From assembly GCA_030038125.1 (NCBI GenBank), contig JASHPL010000309.1:1-51217 (forward strand): a stretch of 51,217 nt of DNA, read 5' to 3'. Below the pieces are notes generated by a model, which worked only from the letters and a program-made list of their open reading frames with translations, did no database searches and had not been told where the DNA came from. Below are positions 41,801 through 51,051 of this stretch, piece after piece (the first letter of the stretch is position 1; every line of letters starts with the position of its first letter). The stretch comes from Candidatus Sulfotelmatobacter sp. (GTDB lineage: Bacteria > Acidobacteriota > Terriglobia > Terriglobales > Acidobacteriaceae). The position numbers and the translations under genes are program-made.

Positions 41801-42148
41801 CTAGGGTTCCTCGATGAAGCTTCGCAGGCGTTTGAGAGCGTCGTCCCACTGCTGTGAGATCAGATCAAGGTAGGACCGGATCTCGTCCATGCGGACCTGA
41901 TCCAATTGCCAGATGCTTTCGCGGCCGCGGCGCGTACAGCGAACCAGCCCCGATTTCTCCATGACCCGCAAGTGTTTTGTTACGGCCTGGCGGGTCATTG
42001 GGAAACCGGCTCCTAGACGAGTGACGGACGATGGTCCATTCTCACAGAGCCGTGAAATCAGATCTAGGCGAGTCTGATCTCCCAACGCGGCAAACAGCGG
42101 GGCGGAGTCGGCCAACTCAGCAATTTGTTTTCGACTACGCCGCTTCAC
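41801..42148 (-). CDS. ArsR-family repressor paired with SRPBCC protein
   Basis: 115 residues, winged helix: FAALGDQTRLDLISRLCENG, TRQAVTKHLRVMEKSGLV (recognition helix) and the wing CTRRGRESIWQL. No metal-binding Cys pair. It is of the subgroup that occurs with AHSA1/SRPBCC proteins. The GTG at 42148 is preferred, overlapping the upstream gene's stop by 14 bases; a TTG five codons earlier is possible. The usual order in such pairs is regulator first; here the SRPBCC gene is first. Confidence 0.82.
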   Translation of the reverse strand: MKRRSRKQIAELADSAPLFAALGDQTRLDLISRLCENGPSSVTRLGAGFPMTRQAVTKHLRVMEKSGLVRCTRRGRESIWQLDQVRMDEIRSYLDLISQQWDDALKRLRSFIEEP

Positions 42149-42623
42149 CAAGGTGCTTCTCAAGAAGTTTCACAACCACGCCCCAACCCTGCTCGTTGGC
42201 CTCGAACGCCTTGGCGCGACGAGCCAGCGGGATCTGATCGAAGCCGGATTCAGTGACCGTAAGCAGGACGCCGTCTTTTCGCGGTTCCAAAGTAAAAACA
42301 ATCAGAGTCGTCGGTTCTTGGGAGTAATCGATCCCGGGCTCGACCGCGTGGGGATGCCAGCGAAAAGAAAGCAGACGCTCCGGATCGATGCGTTCAATTG
42401 TGATTTCGAATGGCACATGCGCGTACTGCTTCTGCGCCTTGGCCACATCCGCGTCTACAGCGGTGCCTACAATCCTGCCGCGCACGTGCGCGCCGGGAGT
42501 GAACGGTCCCTCAAACTGCACCCCAAACCAGCGTCCGAATTCGTTGGAATCCGACAACGCCTGCCAGACCCGCTTCACTGGTCCCCGCAGCAGAATCTTT
42601 TTTTCGATGCGATCCGTGCTCAA
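42135..42623 (-). CDS. SRPBCC/AHSA1-domain protein
   Basis: 162 residues with the START-like fold from the first residues: DRIEKKILLRGPVKRVWQAL, FGRWFGVQFEGPFTPG, PERLLSFRWHPHAV and the long C-terminal helix ARRAKAFEANEQGWGVVVKL. The family forms a hydrophobic cavity; no enzyme activity can be claimed. The TTG at 42623 is chosen because GGAGG is 7 bases upstream and homology begins there; an in-frame ATG 23 codons earlier has no such site. It overlaps the ArsR gene and must be co-translated with it. Confidence 0.83.
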   Translation of the reverse strand: MSTDRIEKKILLRGPVKRVWQALSDSNEFGRWFGVQFEGPFTPGAHVRGRIVGTAVDADVAKAQKQYAHVPFEITIERIDPERLLSFRWHPHAVEPGIDYSQEPTTLIVFTLEPRKDGVLLTVTESGFDQIPLARRAKAFEANEQGWGVVVKLLEKHLGEAA

Positions 42624-42769
42624 TGTGCAACCTCCAGGTTGCAGATTACCAGCTCCTCGAGGAGAGCGCAACCAAAAAGTTGCGTAATTCATTGCCCATT
42701 GAACCTGCGAGGAAGGGCAGTCCTTCCACCCGGAGCGGAACTTAGCATCTCGTAGGAGAAATCGAAAGC

Positions 42770-43801
42770 TTATTTTTCCCGGGCCACAACGAATTCCGGA
42801 GCCCAGAGCAGGGCGCGCTTAATTTCAGAGTCAGGGAAACTGCAAATCAACTCTCGCGCCGATTTCGCGTATCGGGCCGCGCAAGAACTGGCGGCCTCCA
42901 GGGAGCCGTAACGCTGCAGGATTTCCAGAATGTCGGCGTGGGTGACGCCGTTGAAGGCCCGCTGGCGCAATACCGTCTCGATTCTGTTGCGTTCATCCCC
43001 GGTGCAACGCTCGAGCGAGTGAATGACAGCCATGGTTGCCTTCCCCTCGCGCAAATCGCTGGCTACTGGTTTGCCAAGCACGCCTTCCGATGCAGTCAGA
43101 TCGAGCACATCGTCGACAATTTGAAATGCCATCCCCAGGTCGTGCCCATATTTGGCAAGAGCAGCTTCCTCGGCCGAAGTCGCCCCCCCTAGAATCGCTC
43201 CCAAACGCATGCAAACGGAAAACAGGCAGGCCGTTTTGCGATAAATCAGATCGAAATAATCGTCTCGCGTGATCAGTTTACCGAGCGTTTCCATCTGCAG
43301 CAACTCGCCTTCGACCATCTGTTGCGTGAGCTCGATCAGAGTATCGAGAATGCGGAAATTCCGCTCCTCAACCGCAATCTTAAAGGCCTGCATGTAGAGC
43401 CAATCGCCGGCCAGCACACACTTGGAGTTGCCCCACTGCGTGTTCGCGGCGGGGCGGCCACGGCGCGTTTTGGCATCATCAATGATGTCGTCGTGAACCA
43501 GCGTTGCGGTATGAATGATCTCCACCACTGCGGCAAGCCGAACCGCTCCACGGCCCCGGTAATCGAAAAGCTTTGCCGCCAGCAGCAACAAGGCGGGACG
43601 AATTCTCTTGCCTCCACCATGGCGCAGATATTCGCCAATCTCGGTGATCACAGGGACGCGCGAAACCGTATCCCGCTCGAACTCGGTTTCGAGCAAAACG
43701 AGATCGTCCCGGATCAGATCGAAAATCTCTTTGCCGTTAATGGTTGCGGGCGCGCTCAATGGCTGCTTTCTTACTTTCAGCGGCGAGACCACCAAGTGCA
43801 C
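42770..43801 (-). CDS. Polyprenyl diphosphate synthase (IspB-like)
   Basis: Trans-prenyltransferase, likely making the long side chain of a quinone. 343 residues, GTG start. GGGKRIRP (62-69), first Asp-rich motif DDIID (104-108) with RRGRPAANTQWG, GDWLYMQAF, RKTACLFSVC, and second Asp-rich motif DDVLD (230-234) in GMAFQIVDDVLDL. Bulky residues just upstream of the first motif set chain length in this family; HTATLVHDD with small residues here suggests a long-chain product such as octaprenyl or a related length (inference). It lies last in the same-strand run larC-metG-tatD-yajQ. Confidence 0.9.
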   Translation of the reverse strand: MHLVVSPLKVRKQPLSAPATINGKEIFDLIRDDLVLLETEFERDTVSRVPVITEIGEYLRHGGGKRIRPALLLLAAKLFDYRGRGAVRLAAVVEIIHTATLVHDDIIDDAKTRRGRPAANTQWGNSKCVLAGDWLYMQAFKIAVEERNFRILDTLIELTQQMVEGELLQMETLGKLITRDDYFDLIYRKTACLFSVCMRLGAILGGATSAEEAALAKYGHDLGMAFQIVDDVLDLTASEGVLGKPVASDLREGKATMAVIHSLERCTGDERNRIETVLRQRAFNGVTHADILEILQRYGSLEAASSCAARYAKSARELICSFPDSEIKRALLWAPEFVVAREK

Positions 43802-43857
43802 CGAGATTTCCTGATGCCGGTTTCGTTGTGCACTCGACGTTCTCGACGTGAAGATCC

Positions 43858-44352
43858 TCAGTTTGTCCTGTAATTTGTAAACTGCATGTCGATGCCAAAA
43901 TCCTTCTGACGCAGCACAGCGATGATCTCCTGTAGCGTGTCGCGATCTTTGCTCGAAACCCGCACCAAGTCTCCCTGAATGGATGCCTGCGCCCTCTTCT
44001 TGGTGTCTTTAATAGTTTTGACGATCTCTCGTGCTTTCTCGACGGGAATACCTTGCTGCATGGTGATGCGTCGCTTGACTGTTCCGCCTGCCGCCGGTTC
44101 CAAAGCGGCGTAGTTGAGCCCCTTTAGCGGCACCCCGCGTTTGACGAGTTTTTGCTGCAGCACATCGTTGACGGCCTTCAATTTGTATTCGTCAGCCGAA
44201 TGCAATACGATCGCGTCTTTTTCGAGTTCGATGTTGGACTTCGAATCTTTCAAATCGAAGCGCGTATGGATCTCCTTCAGCGACTGCTGGATCGCATTCG
44301 AAACCTCCTGCAAGTCGATTTTGCTGACGATGTCGAAGGTGTTCTCGGGCAT
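43858..44352 (-). CDS. yajQ: YajQ-family nucleotide-binding protein
   Basis: 164 residues with the hallmark start FDIVSKIDLQEVSNAIQQ and the internal FDLKDSKSNIELEKDAIVL, GTVKRRITMQQGI and QASIQGDLVRVSSKDRDTLQ. The fold is two ferredoxin-like domains. In Xanthomonas a member binds cyclic di-GMP and acts with a LysR regulator; elsewhere nucleic-acid binding is proposed. Role here not known. It lies between tatD and the polyprenyl synthase gene, with ~60-base gaps. Confidence 0.92.
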   Translation of the reverse strand: MPENTFDIVSKIDLQEVSNAIQQSLKEIHTRFDLKDSKSNIELEKDAIVLHSADEYKLKAVNDVLQQKLVKRGVPLKGLNYAALEPAAGGTVKRRITMQQGIPVEKAREIVKTIKDTKKRAQASIQGDLVRVSSKDRDTLQEIIAVLRQKDFGIDMQFTNYRTN

Positions 44353-44412
44353 ATATTTCTAATCTTTCTGAAAACAATGGAATCTTTACCAGAGGTTAAC
44401 AGAACTTGCCGC

Positions 44413-45240
44413 TTAACGGGCAGGAACTTTGCTTTCAGAGATTTCAGCTAATTTGAAAAATCTGTAGAAATTCCGCGAGGTCTGCTCGCCGATCTCGTCC
44501 GTCGGCAGTCCGCGCAACTCGCCGAGCCTGGCCGCGGTTTCCTTCACAAAGGCGGGTTCGTTTCGTTTGCCCCGATGCGGCACAGGTGCAAGATAAGGAG
44601 AATCCGTCTCGATGAGGACGCGGTCGAGAGGAACCTGAATCGCGGCATCTCGAATCTGCTGCGCTTTCGGAAACGTAATGTTTCCGGCAAAAGAAATCAT
44701 GAATCCCATGTCGAGCGCGCGGGTGGCCTGCCCCCAGTTACCGGTAAAGCAGTGAAGAATTCCGCCCAACCCCGTTTGCTTCCATTGTTCTTGAAGCATT
44801 CTGAGGCAATCACTCCAAGCGTCATCACTCGCAGCCGAAGGGCGGCAATGAATCACAATGGGGAGTTTCGCCTTGGCGGCAAGTTCCATCTGTTTGGAGA
44901 AGACTTGTTTTTGAACTTCCCGCGGCGAATGATCATAAAAATAGTCGAGTCCAATCTCGCCCCAGGCGACAATTTTCGGATGCCGCGCCAGTTGCTCCAT
45001 GCGATCGAACGCGGCCTGATCCGCCAGCCGGGCCTCGTGCGGATGAATTCCAATCGTGGCGTAGATGAACTCGTATTTCTCCGCCAGCAAGATGCCGCAA
45101 TCGAAATTTGCGGGTCCATCCCCGTTTCCGATCGCAACGACATTCGCGATCCCCGCCTCCCGCGCGCGAGCGATTACTTTTTCGCGATCATTATCGAACT
45201 GCTTGCCTTCGAGATGAGCGTGAGAGTCGACAAACATCAA
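44413..45240 (-). CDS. tatD: TatD-family metal-dependent hydrolase (DNase)
   Basis: 275 residues, TIM-barrel amidohydrolase: DSHAHLEGKQFDNDR (first His pair), IGIHPHEA, WGEIGLDYFYD (Glu), PIVIHCRPS (His), GILHCFTGNW (His) and IETDSPYLAPVPHRGKRNEP (Asp). All the metal ligands of TatD are in place. TatD proteins are 3'-5' exonucleases in DNA repair in E. coli. It follows metG on the same strand, an arrangement found in many bacteria. Confidence 0.93.
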   Translation of the reverse strand: MMFVDSHAHLEGKQFDNDREKVIARAREAGIANVVAIGNGDGPANFDCGILLAEKYEFIYATIGIHPHEARLADQAAFDRMEQLARHPKIVAWGEIGLDYFYDHSPREVQKQVFSKQMELAAKAKLPIVIHCRPSAASDDAWSDCLRMLQEQWKQTGLGGILHCFTGNWGQATRALDMGFMISFAGNITFPKAQQIRDAAIQVPLDRVLIETDSPYLAPVPHRGKRNEPAFVKETAARLGELRGLPTDEIGEQTSRNFYRFFKLAEISESKVPAR

Positions 45241-45278
45241 ACATCAGACCTCAGACTGTGGACTTTTGGCAGAGCTCA

Positions 45279-45331
45279 TGTGGGGACAGCCGCCCGCGGC
45301 TGTCCGGCAGGGCAAAGCTCCGCAGCTAGCC
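45279..45331. repeat. REP-like palindromic element, copy 2
   Basis: GGACAGCCG and CGGCTGTCC form a perfect 9-bp stem around CCCG (45284-45305), followed by GGCAGGGCAAAGCTCCGCAG. It aligns over ~50 bases with 11124-11176. It lies in the 128-base gap between metG and tatD. Confidence 0.65.
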
Positions 45332-45368
45332 GCCACGTTCGGGCACTTAGGCCCGACACCAGACTCAC

Positions 45369-47390
45369 TTACTTGAGTCTCGCTCCCGGCGGCACATCTT
45401 CGAGGAAGCCAGCTAAAACTGGACGTCCGCTGCCCTCGAGTGACGCTGCCACGATCATTCCATTTGACTCGAGTCCGCGAAGTTTCCGCGGAGCGAGATT
45501 CGCCACGATGACCACCTTGCGGCCGATCAGCGTTTCCGGCGCATAGGCTTCGGCGATCCCAGCCACGACCTGCCGCACCTCGCTGCCGATGTCGACTTCC
45601 ATCCGCAAAAGCTTGTCAGATTTCGGAACTCGCTCCGCAACCTTGACCACACCGACGCGAAGATCGATTTTCGCGAAATCGTCGATCGTAATCTTTCCGT
45701 CGGGTGTCACGTTCGTTACACTAGGTGCAATGGGCTGCGCTTTGGTGGATGCTTGTGTTGAAGCGGCTGGCGAAGGGGTATCTTTTACTTCGTCTGCGAC
45801 TGACGTGCGTTGCTGATCCTCCATCTGCTGCATCCTTTCGACAGCGCTTTTGTCGGCACGCGGAAAGACGGGCTGCACCTCGCCCAATCTCGTTCCCAGA
45901 TGCAATTGTCCCCACGCCAACTCCTTGAGAGCAACTTTCTGGATATCGCCCAGGCCCAATTGCATCCAGATTTTCGCTGTCGCGTCCGGAATCACTGGAT
46001 GCGCCAACGCGGTGACGATCCGTAGGGCTTCAGCCGAGGTATAAAGCACGGTCGCGAGACGTGAACGGCTGTCCTCGTCCTGTTTTTCACCCAGAGACCA
46101 CGGTTCGTTTTCGACGATGTATTTGTCGACGGCGGCCACAAGCGCCCAGGCGGTCTCGAGTGCGCGCGAGAACTGAAACTGGTCAAAAAAGTTTGCAAAC
46201 TCCCGAATCGTTTTCTGGGCCAACTTCGCGATTGTGTCGTCCGCGGGCCGACGCGAGGCCGCATGCGAAGGATAAGGAACTTCACCGCGGAAGTATCGAT
46301 TGATCATTGTTAATGTGCGACTGGCCAGATTTCCGATCCCGTTGGCCAGGTCAGAGTTATAGCGCTGCACCAGTGCGTCGAACGAAAATGATCCGTCTTG
46401 CCCGAACACGACTTCGCGCAAAAGAAAGTAGCGCAGGGCATCAGCGCCGAGCACATCCAGAATCGTTTCGGTACGCACGATGTTGCCGCGCGACTTCGAC
46501 ATCTTGCTCTCTTCAAACAGGAGCCAGCCATGCGCGACAATAGCTTTGGGCAATGGCAAGTTCGCAGCCATCAAGAACGCCGGCCAGTACACGCAGTGGA
46601 AGCGAACAATTTCTTTGCCGATCATTTGCACATCAGCGGGCCAGTATTTCTTGAATGCCTCCTGGGCGCCCGGATGTGACGATCCGTACCCGATGGCGGT
46701 GATGTAGTTGGCCAGCGCATCGAACCAGACGTAGATAACCTGCTTGGGATCATCGGGTACGGGGATGCCCCAACTGAAAACCGAGCGGCTGATGGATTGG
46801 TCCCGGAGGCCGGATCGAACGAAGGAAATCACCTCATTGCGCCGCGTCTCCGGACGAATGAAATCCGGATTGGCGTACGCCTCCAGCAGCTTGTCTTGAA
46901 ATGCCGATAGCTTAAAGAAATAATTTTCCTCATGCACAGTTTCCGTAATGCGGCCGCACGTCGGACAGGGATCGCCGGGTTGCGCGCCATCTACGTACAG
47001 TTCGTCGTAGACGCAGTACTGTCCCGTGTACGTACCCTGGTAAATGTAACCGTTGTCCCGAATGCGGCGGAAGAGCTCCTGCACTCGCTTTTTATGACGC
47101 TCTTCGGTGGTGCGGATGAAGTCGTCGTTCGAGATCCCCATCCGCTTCCAGAGCTGGCGGAATTCCGAGGAGATCTCGTCCGCGTATTGCTGCGGAGTCT
47201 TTGCTGCTGCTTCCGCCGCGCGCTCGATTTTTTGCCCGTGCTCGTCGGTGCCAGTAAGGAAAAAAGTATCGTCCCCCAGCATGCGGTGCCGGCGCGCTAT
47301 CGTGTCGCAGGCGATCGTCGTATAAGCGTGACCAATGTGCGGCCGCGCATTGACATAATAGATTGGCGTCGTGATGTAAAACTTGCTCAT
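45369..47390 (-). CDS. metG: Methionyl-tRNA synthetase with C-terminal tRNA-binding domain
   Basis: 673 residues, class I synthetase. HIGH is at 18-21 and KMSKS at 296-300. The zinc insert keeps C136 and CPTC (152-155), but the partner of the first knuckle is Asp (CVYDELY) where many MetRSs have a second Cys, so it binds zinc in a variant way or not at all. The anticodon-binding helical domain follows (about 370-520), then a low-complexity linker and a Trbp111/EMAP-like OB fold (about 572-673, IDDFAKIDLRVGVVKVAERV). That C-terminal module gives dimerisation and tRNA affinity in the family. tatD lies downstream and larC upstream. Confidence 0.96.
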   Translation of the reverse strand: MSKFYITTPIYYVNARPHIGHAYTTIACDTIARRHRMLGDDTFFLTGTDEHGQKIERAAEAAAKTPQQYADEISSEFRQLWKRMGISNDDFIRTTEERHKKRVQELFRRIRDNGYIYQGTYTGQYCVYDELYVDGAQPGDPCPTCGRITETVHEENYFFKLSAFQDKLLEAYANPDFIRPETRRNEVISFVRSGLRDQSISRSVFSWGIPVPDDPKQVIYVWFDALANYITAIGYGSSHPGAQEAFKKYWPADVQMIGKEIVRFHCVYWPAFLMAANLPLPKAIVAHGWLLFEESKMSKSRGNIVRTETILDVLGADALRYFLLREVVFGQDGSFSFDALVQRYNSDLANGIGNLASRTLTMINRYFRGEVPYPSHAASRRPADDTIAKLAQKTIREFANFFDQFQFSRALETAWALVAAVDKYIVENEPWSLGEKQDEDSRSRLATVLYTSAEALRIVTALAHPVIPDATAKIWMQLGLGDIQKVALKELAWGQLHLGTRLGEVQPVFPRADKSAVERMQQMEDQQRTSVADEVKDTPSPAASTQASTKAQPIAPSVTNVTPDGKITIDDFAKIDLRVGVVKVAERVPKSDKLLRMEVDIGSEVRQVVAGIAEAYAPETLIGRKVVIVANLAPRKLRGLESNGMIVAASLEGSGRPVLAGFLEDVPPGARLK

Positions 47391-47453
47391 AACTTATCGC
47401 ATCGGAGCGCGAAGCAGAGATCCGCGACCTTTGTTCCTCTGTGCCGGTTGTGA

Positions 47454-48797
47454 TTAATGTTCGTTCTCTCGATCCAAATACAGTCGCGTCGCTTCCTGCA
47501 GCACAGACTTCAAGGGTAAATGATGCTCGCTGGCGATTCTGCGGCAGTCCTCATACTCAGGCGCATAGTTTGTGATCGCGCCATTCATGCTGGCGATCTT
47601 GATGCGCACTTCTCCCCATTGCGTGCGCACATTCTCCCAGCGACGAGCCAGGCATTGCCGCGTTTCCTCGCGCCGCCGCACCCCCAACGTCGTGGTCTCT
47701 TGAAAAATCAACTGCGAGAGTTTGCCTGCATCTTGCGGCTTGCACAAAACCGTCAGCAAAGTCCCAGGACGGTTTTTTTTCATTTGCACCGGAGCAGCAA
47801 AGGCATCGAGCGCGCCCTCTTCCAGCAACCGGTCCAGCACGTAACCGAACACCTGCGGGTTGAGATCGTCGAGATTGGCTTCGATCACGGAAATCATCTC
47901 AGAGTTTGCTTTCGGGCCGCCACTGGTTGCAGCTTCGCCGACCGTCAGGCGCACAACATTCGGATGGCCGGGAAACTCCCGCGATCCAGCGCCGTATCCC
48001 GATTTTTCGACAATCATCTCAGGAAAAGCGGCAAATCGATTTGCTAACGTGTTAACGATCGCCGCGCCCGTGGGCGTAACCAGTTCCGCCTGTATGCCTG
48101 AAGAATACACCGGCGCGCTTTTCAACAACTCGATTGTGGCCGGAGCTGGAACCGGGAAAGTGCCGTGTGCGCATTGAACCATGCCTCCACCAACATTCAG
48201 CCGCGAACACACGATCTCATCCACTCCGAGAGCCTCTGCGCCGACCGCCGCGCAAACAATATCAACCAGCGCGTCGACGGCCCCGACTTCATGAAAGTGA
48301 ACCTGCTCAACCGCAATGCTGTGAATCTTCGCTTCCGCCTCGCCGAGAGCCTGGAAGATTTGCAATGCGATCCTCTTGGCTTTGTCGGAGATCTTTGCCT
48401 TGGCAATGATCTCGCGAATCTCGCGTAGTCCCCGTCCGTGCGTGTGTGGAGCGGGTGTCCCCGTCCGCGAACTCACAATCTCGGCGCCATGCCTGTGCTC
48501 GTTATGCTGATGGGAATGATCATGGCTGTGGTTGTGCTGCGCCTCCGGCGCCTGGCGCGCGCGTTCCTGTGCCCAATATTGCTCGCGCGGCATGTCTTTC
48601 TCTTCGCCGACGTAAACATCGACCTTGGTTGCGCAAATACCGCTGCGCAACACACGAGAAATTTCCAGCCGGGCACCGACTCCCAGAGACGCCACAGCAT
48701 CTTCCAGCACGCGTGCCGGAACACCAGCATCCACAAGCGCGCCGAGAAACATATCGCCGCTCACGCCAGAGAAACATTCAAGATAGGCAATGCGCAT
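47454..48797 (-). CDS. larC: Nickel pincer cofactor biosynthesis protein LarC
   Basis: 447 residues: MRIAYLECFSGVSGDMFLGA start, a His-rich loop (11 His between 88 and 103), VHFHEVGAVDALVDIVCAAV, then the C-terminal cyclometallase half with EANLDDLNPQVFGYVLDRL and QMKKNRPGTLLTVL. LarC inserts nickel into the pincer nucleotide of lactate racemase in Lactiplantibacillus. There the gene needs a programmed frameshift; here it is one uninterrupted frame. larA, larB and larE are not in the window, so the client enzyme is unknown. It starts the run larC-metG-tatD-yajQ and is divergent from argS. Confidence 0.93.
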   Translation of the reverse strand: MRIAYLECFSGVSGDMFLGALVDAGVPARVLEDAVASLGVGARLEISRVLRSGICATKVDVYVGEEKDMPREQYWAQERARQAPEAQHNHSHDHSHQHNEHRHGAEIVSSRTGTPAPHTHGRGLREIREIIAKAKISDKAKRIALQIFQALGEAEAKIHSIAVEQVHFHEVGAVDALVDIVCAAVGAEALGVDEIVCSRLNVGGGMVQCAHGTFPVPAPATIELLKSAPVYSSGIQAELVTPTGAAIVNTLANRFAAFPEMIVEKSGYGAGSREFPGHPNVVRLTVGEAATSGGPKANSEMISVIEANLDDLNPQVFGYVLDRLLEEGALDAFAAPVQMKKNRPGTLLTVLCKPQDAGKLSQLIFQETTTLGVRRREETRQCLARRWENVRTQWGEVRIKIASMNGAITNYAPEYEDCRRIASEHHLPLKSVLQEATRLYLDRENEH

Positions 48798-48960
48798 AGG
48801 AATACGTCGTCAGTTGTTCGCTCGCGACTCACGACTCGCAACTAGCGAGTGAGCAACCGAGTTTTCATCATAGGAAACGCCTCGGTTTGCGTCAAACCTG
48901 CATGCCCAGTGGCTCTGCTAGAATCACTGTTTCTCTAACCAACCATTTCTCGAGGAATTC

Positions 48961-50991
48961 TTGTATCACTTTTTGCAGGAGCGTCTCGCCCGGCGCGTGC
49001 TGGAGTATCTCGAGCGCCGCTATCCGGGCGTGAGCTTGCCGCAGGTTGTTATTGAGCAACCCCCGAACGTCAGGCTCGGCGATTTCGCGATCCCTATGTT
49101 TCCCTTCGCCAAGCCGCTGCGCTCCGCCCCCCTGAAGATCTCCGAAGCCATCCGTACGGAGATTGGTGCGATCGACGGCATTGCGGAAATGACGGTCGCT
49201 CCTCCCGGATATTTAAACGTCAGGATCGATCGTGTCTGGTTAGCTGCCGCACTCGCGAAAGATGACGAGCCGCAAGCCCAAGCTGCCTCCGGTAAAATTC
49301 TCGTGGAGCACTCGAGCATTAATCCCAACAAAGCGGCGCACATCGGACACCTCCGCAATGCCATCCTGGGCGACACCTTCGTTCGCTTGCTGCGCAATGC
49401 CGGAAGGGAAGTCGACGTTCAAAATTACATCGACAACACCGGTGTGCAAGTTGCCGACGTGGTGGTCGGATTCCTGCATTTGGAAAAAAAATCGAGCGCT
49501 GAAATCGCAACGCTCATCGCCAAGCCGCGCTTCGATTACTACTGCTGGGATCTCTACGCGCGTGTTTCCCAATGGTATGCCGAAGATAAGCAGCATTTGC
49601 GGATGCGAGCGGAAGTTTTGCACGGAATTGAAGCCGGCAACAACGAAATCGCCGCCACCGCCGATCTGATTGCAACGGCTGTCCTGCGCCGCCATCTCGA
49701 AACAATGGATCGCCTCGACATCGAATATGACTTTCTGCCGCGCGAGAGTGAAATTCTTCACCTGCATTTCTGGCAAGCTGCATTCGCAAAGCTGAAAGAA
49801 GCCGGAGTGCTTACCTTCGAGGATGAAGGCAAAAACAAAGGTTGCTGGGTGATGCGCAGGGCGGGGACGGCAAAAGTTAATGACTCGCCCGGCAAACTCG
49901 ACGACGTGCTCACCCACATGGGGACCTCCGAAGGGCTTGGGGATCGCCCCTCCGAAATCGCTGAAGAGGACCAGAAAGTCATCGTCCGTTCCAACGGTAC
50001 GGTCGGTTATGTCGGCAAAGACATCGCCTACCACATGTGGAAGTTCGGCCTACTGGGCCGCGATTTCGGCTATCGGCGTTTTTATCGATATCCCAACCAG
50101 CACGAGTGCTGGATTTCGACCACCGACGGAGAAAAAAATCATCCGCATTTCGGCGGCGTAACGGAGATCTATAACGTCATCGATGCGCGCCAATCGGAAG
50201 CACAGAGCACTGTGATTGAAGCGCTACGCGAACTCGGACACGATGAGGCCGCCGACCACTATACGCATTTCTCCTACGAAATGGTCGCGCTCACGCCGCG
50301 CTGCGCGGCCGAACTCGGTTATGAGCTCAGCGCGGAAGATAGGTCGCGCTCGTACATCGAAGTCAGTGGCCGGAAAGGTTTCGGAGTCAAGGCCGACGAT
50401 TTGCTCGACCGGCTGATTGCTTCGGCAAAAGCCGAAGTCGATTCGCGCCACCCGCAGATGCCGGATTCCGACCGGCAGACTATCGCCACGCAAATTGCCA
50501 TTGGTGCCTTGCGTTACTTCATGCTCAAGTACACCAAGCAGTCGGTGATTGCTTTTGACTTCAAAGATGCACTGAGTTTCGAAGGCGAGACCGGCCCCTA
50601 CGCCCAATACGCAGTCGTCCGCGCGAACAGCATCTTTCGCAAGGCAGAAATCGATCCTGAATCCTACGCGACCACGGCCAGCCGCGAGATTAAATCCAGC
50701 AATGTGACTCAATATCTTGCCGAATCCGACGAAATCTGGGAACTTTGGCAGGCTTCTTCGAAAACGTCATATGTGGTCGATCAGTGCATCTGCACGACAG
50801 AACCCGCCTATCTTGCGAAACATGTCTTCCAGCTGGCACAGCTCTTCAATACCTTCTATCACCATCACCCGATTTTGACGGAACCGGACGAGGCCCGGAA
50901 GAAATTCCTGCTTGCGACCGTCTTTGTTGTCCGCCGCGAACTCATCCGCGCGCTCTCCATCATGGGCATCACAGTCCCGCCGGTCATGTAG
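48961..50991 (+). CDS. argS: Arginyl-tRNA synthetase
   Basis: 676 residues, class I. N-terminal Add1 domain (1-95), the catalytic start SSINPNKAAHIGHLRNAILG with HIGH at 127-130, IDNTGVQVADVVVG, GKDIAYHMWKFGLL, and the C-terminal DALR anticodon domain from GETGPYAQYAVVRANSIFRK. The canonical KMSK is replaced, as in most ArgRSs (GRKGFGVKADDLLDRL lies there). The TTG at 48961 is supported by CTCGAGGAA upstream and by homology beginning at YHFLQERLA. Divergent from larC, with a 163-base gap. Confidence 0.95.
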   Translation: MYHFLQERLARRVLEYLERRYPGVSLPQVVIEQPPNVRLGDFAIPMFPFAKPLRSAPLKISEAIRTEIGAIDGIAEMTVAPPGYLNVRIDRVWLAAALAKDDEPQAQAASGKILVEHSSINPNKAAHIGHLRNAILGDTFVRLLRNAGREVDVQNYIDNTGVQVADVVVGFLHLEKKSSAEIATLIAKPRFDYYCWDLYARVSQWYAEDKQHLRMRAEVLHGIEAGNNEIAATADLIATAVLRRHLETMDRLDIEYDFLPRESEILHLHFWQAAFAKLKEAGVLTFEDEGKNKGCWVMRRAGTAKVNDSPGKLDDVLTHMGTSEGLGDRPSEIAEEDQKVIVRSNGTVGYVGKDIAYHMWKFGLLGRDFGYRRFYRYPNQHECWISTTDGEKNHPHFGGVTEIYNVIDARQSEAQSTVIEALRELGHDEAADHYTHFSYEMVALTPRCAAELGYELSAEDRSRSYIEVSGRKGFGVKADDLLDRLIASAKAEVDSRHPQMPDSDRQTIATQIAIGALRYFMLKYTKQSVIAFDFKDALSFEGETGPYAQYAVVRANSIFRKAEIDPESYATTASREIKSSNVTQYLAESDEIWELWQASSKTSYVVDQCICTTEPAYLAKHVFQLAQLFNTFYHHHPILTEPDEARKKFLLATVFVVRRELIRALSIMGITVPPVM

Positions 50992-51051
50992 AATGCGAAG
51001 TCTCACGAGCAACTCCGAGGCAATCAGGTTCTTTGGAAATGGTTTCTTTTG

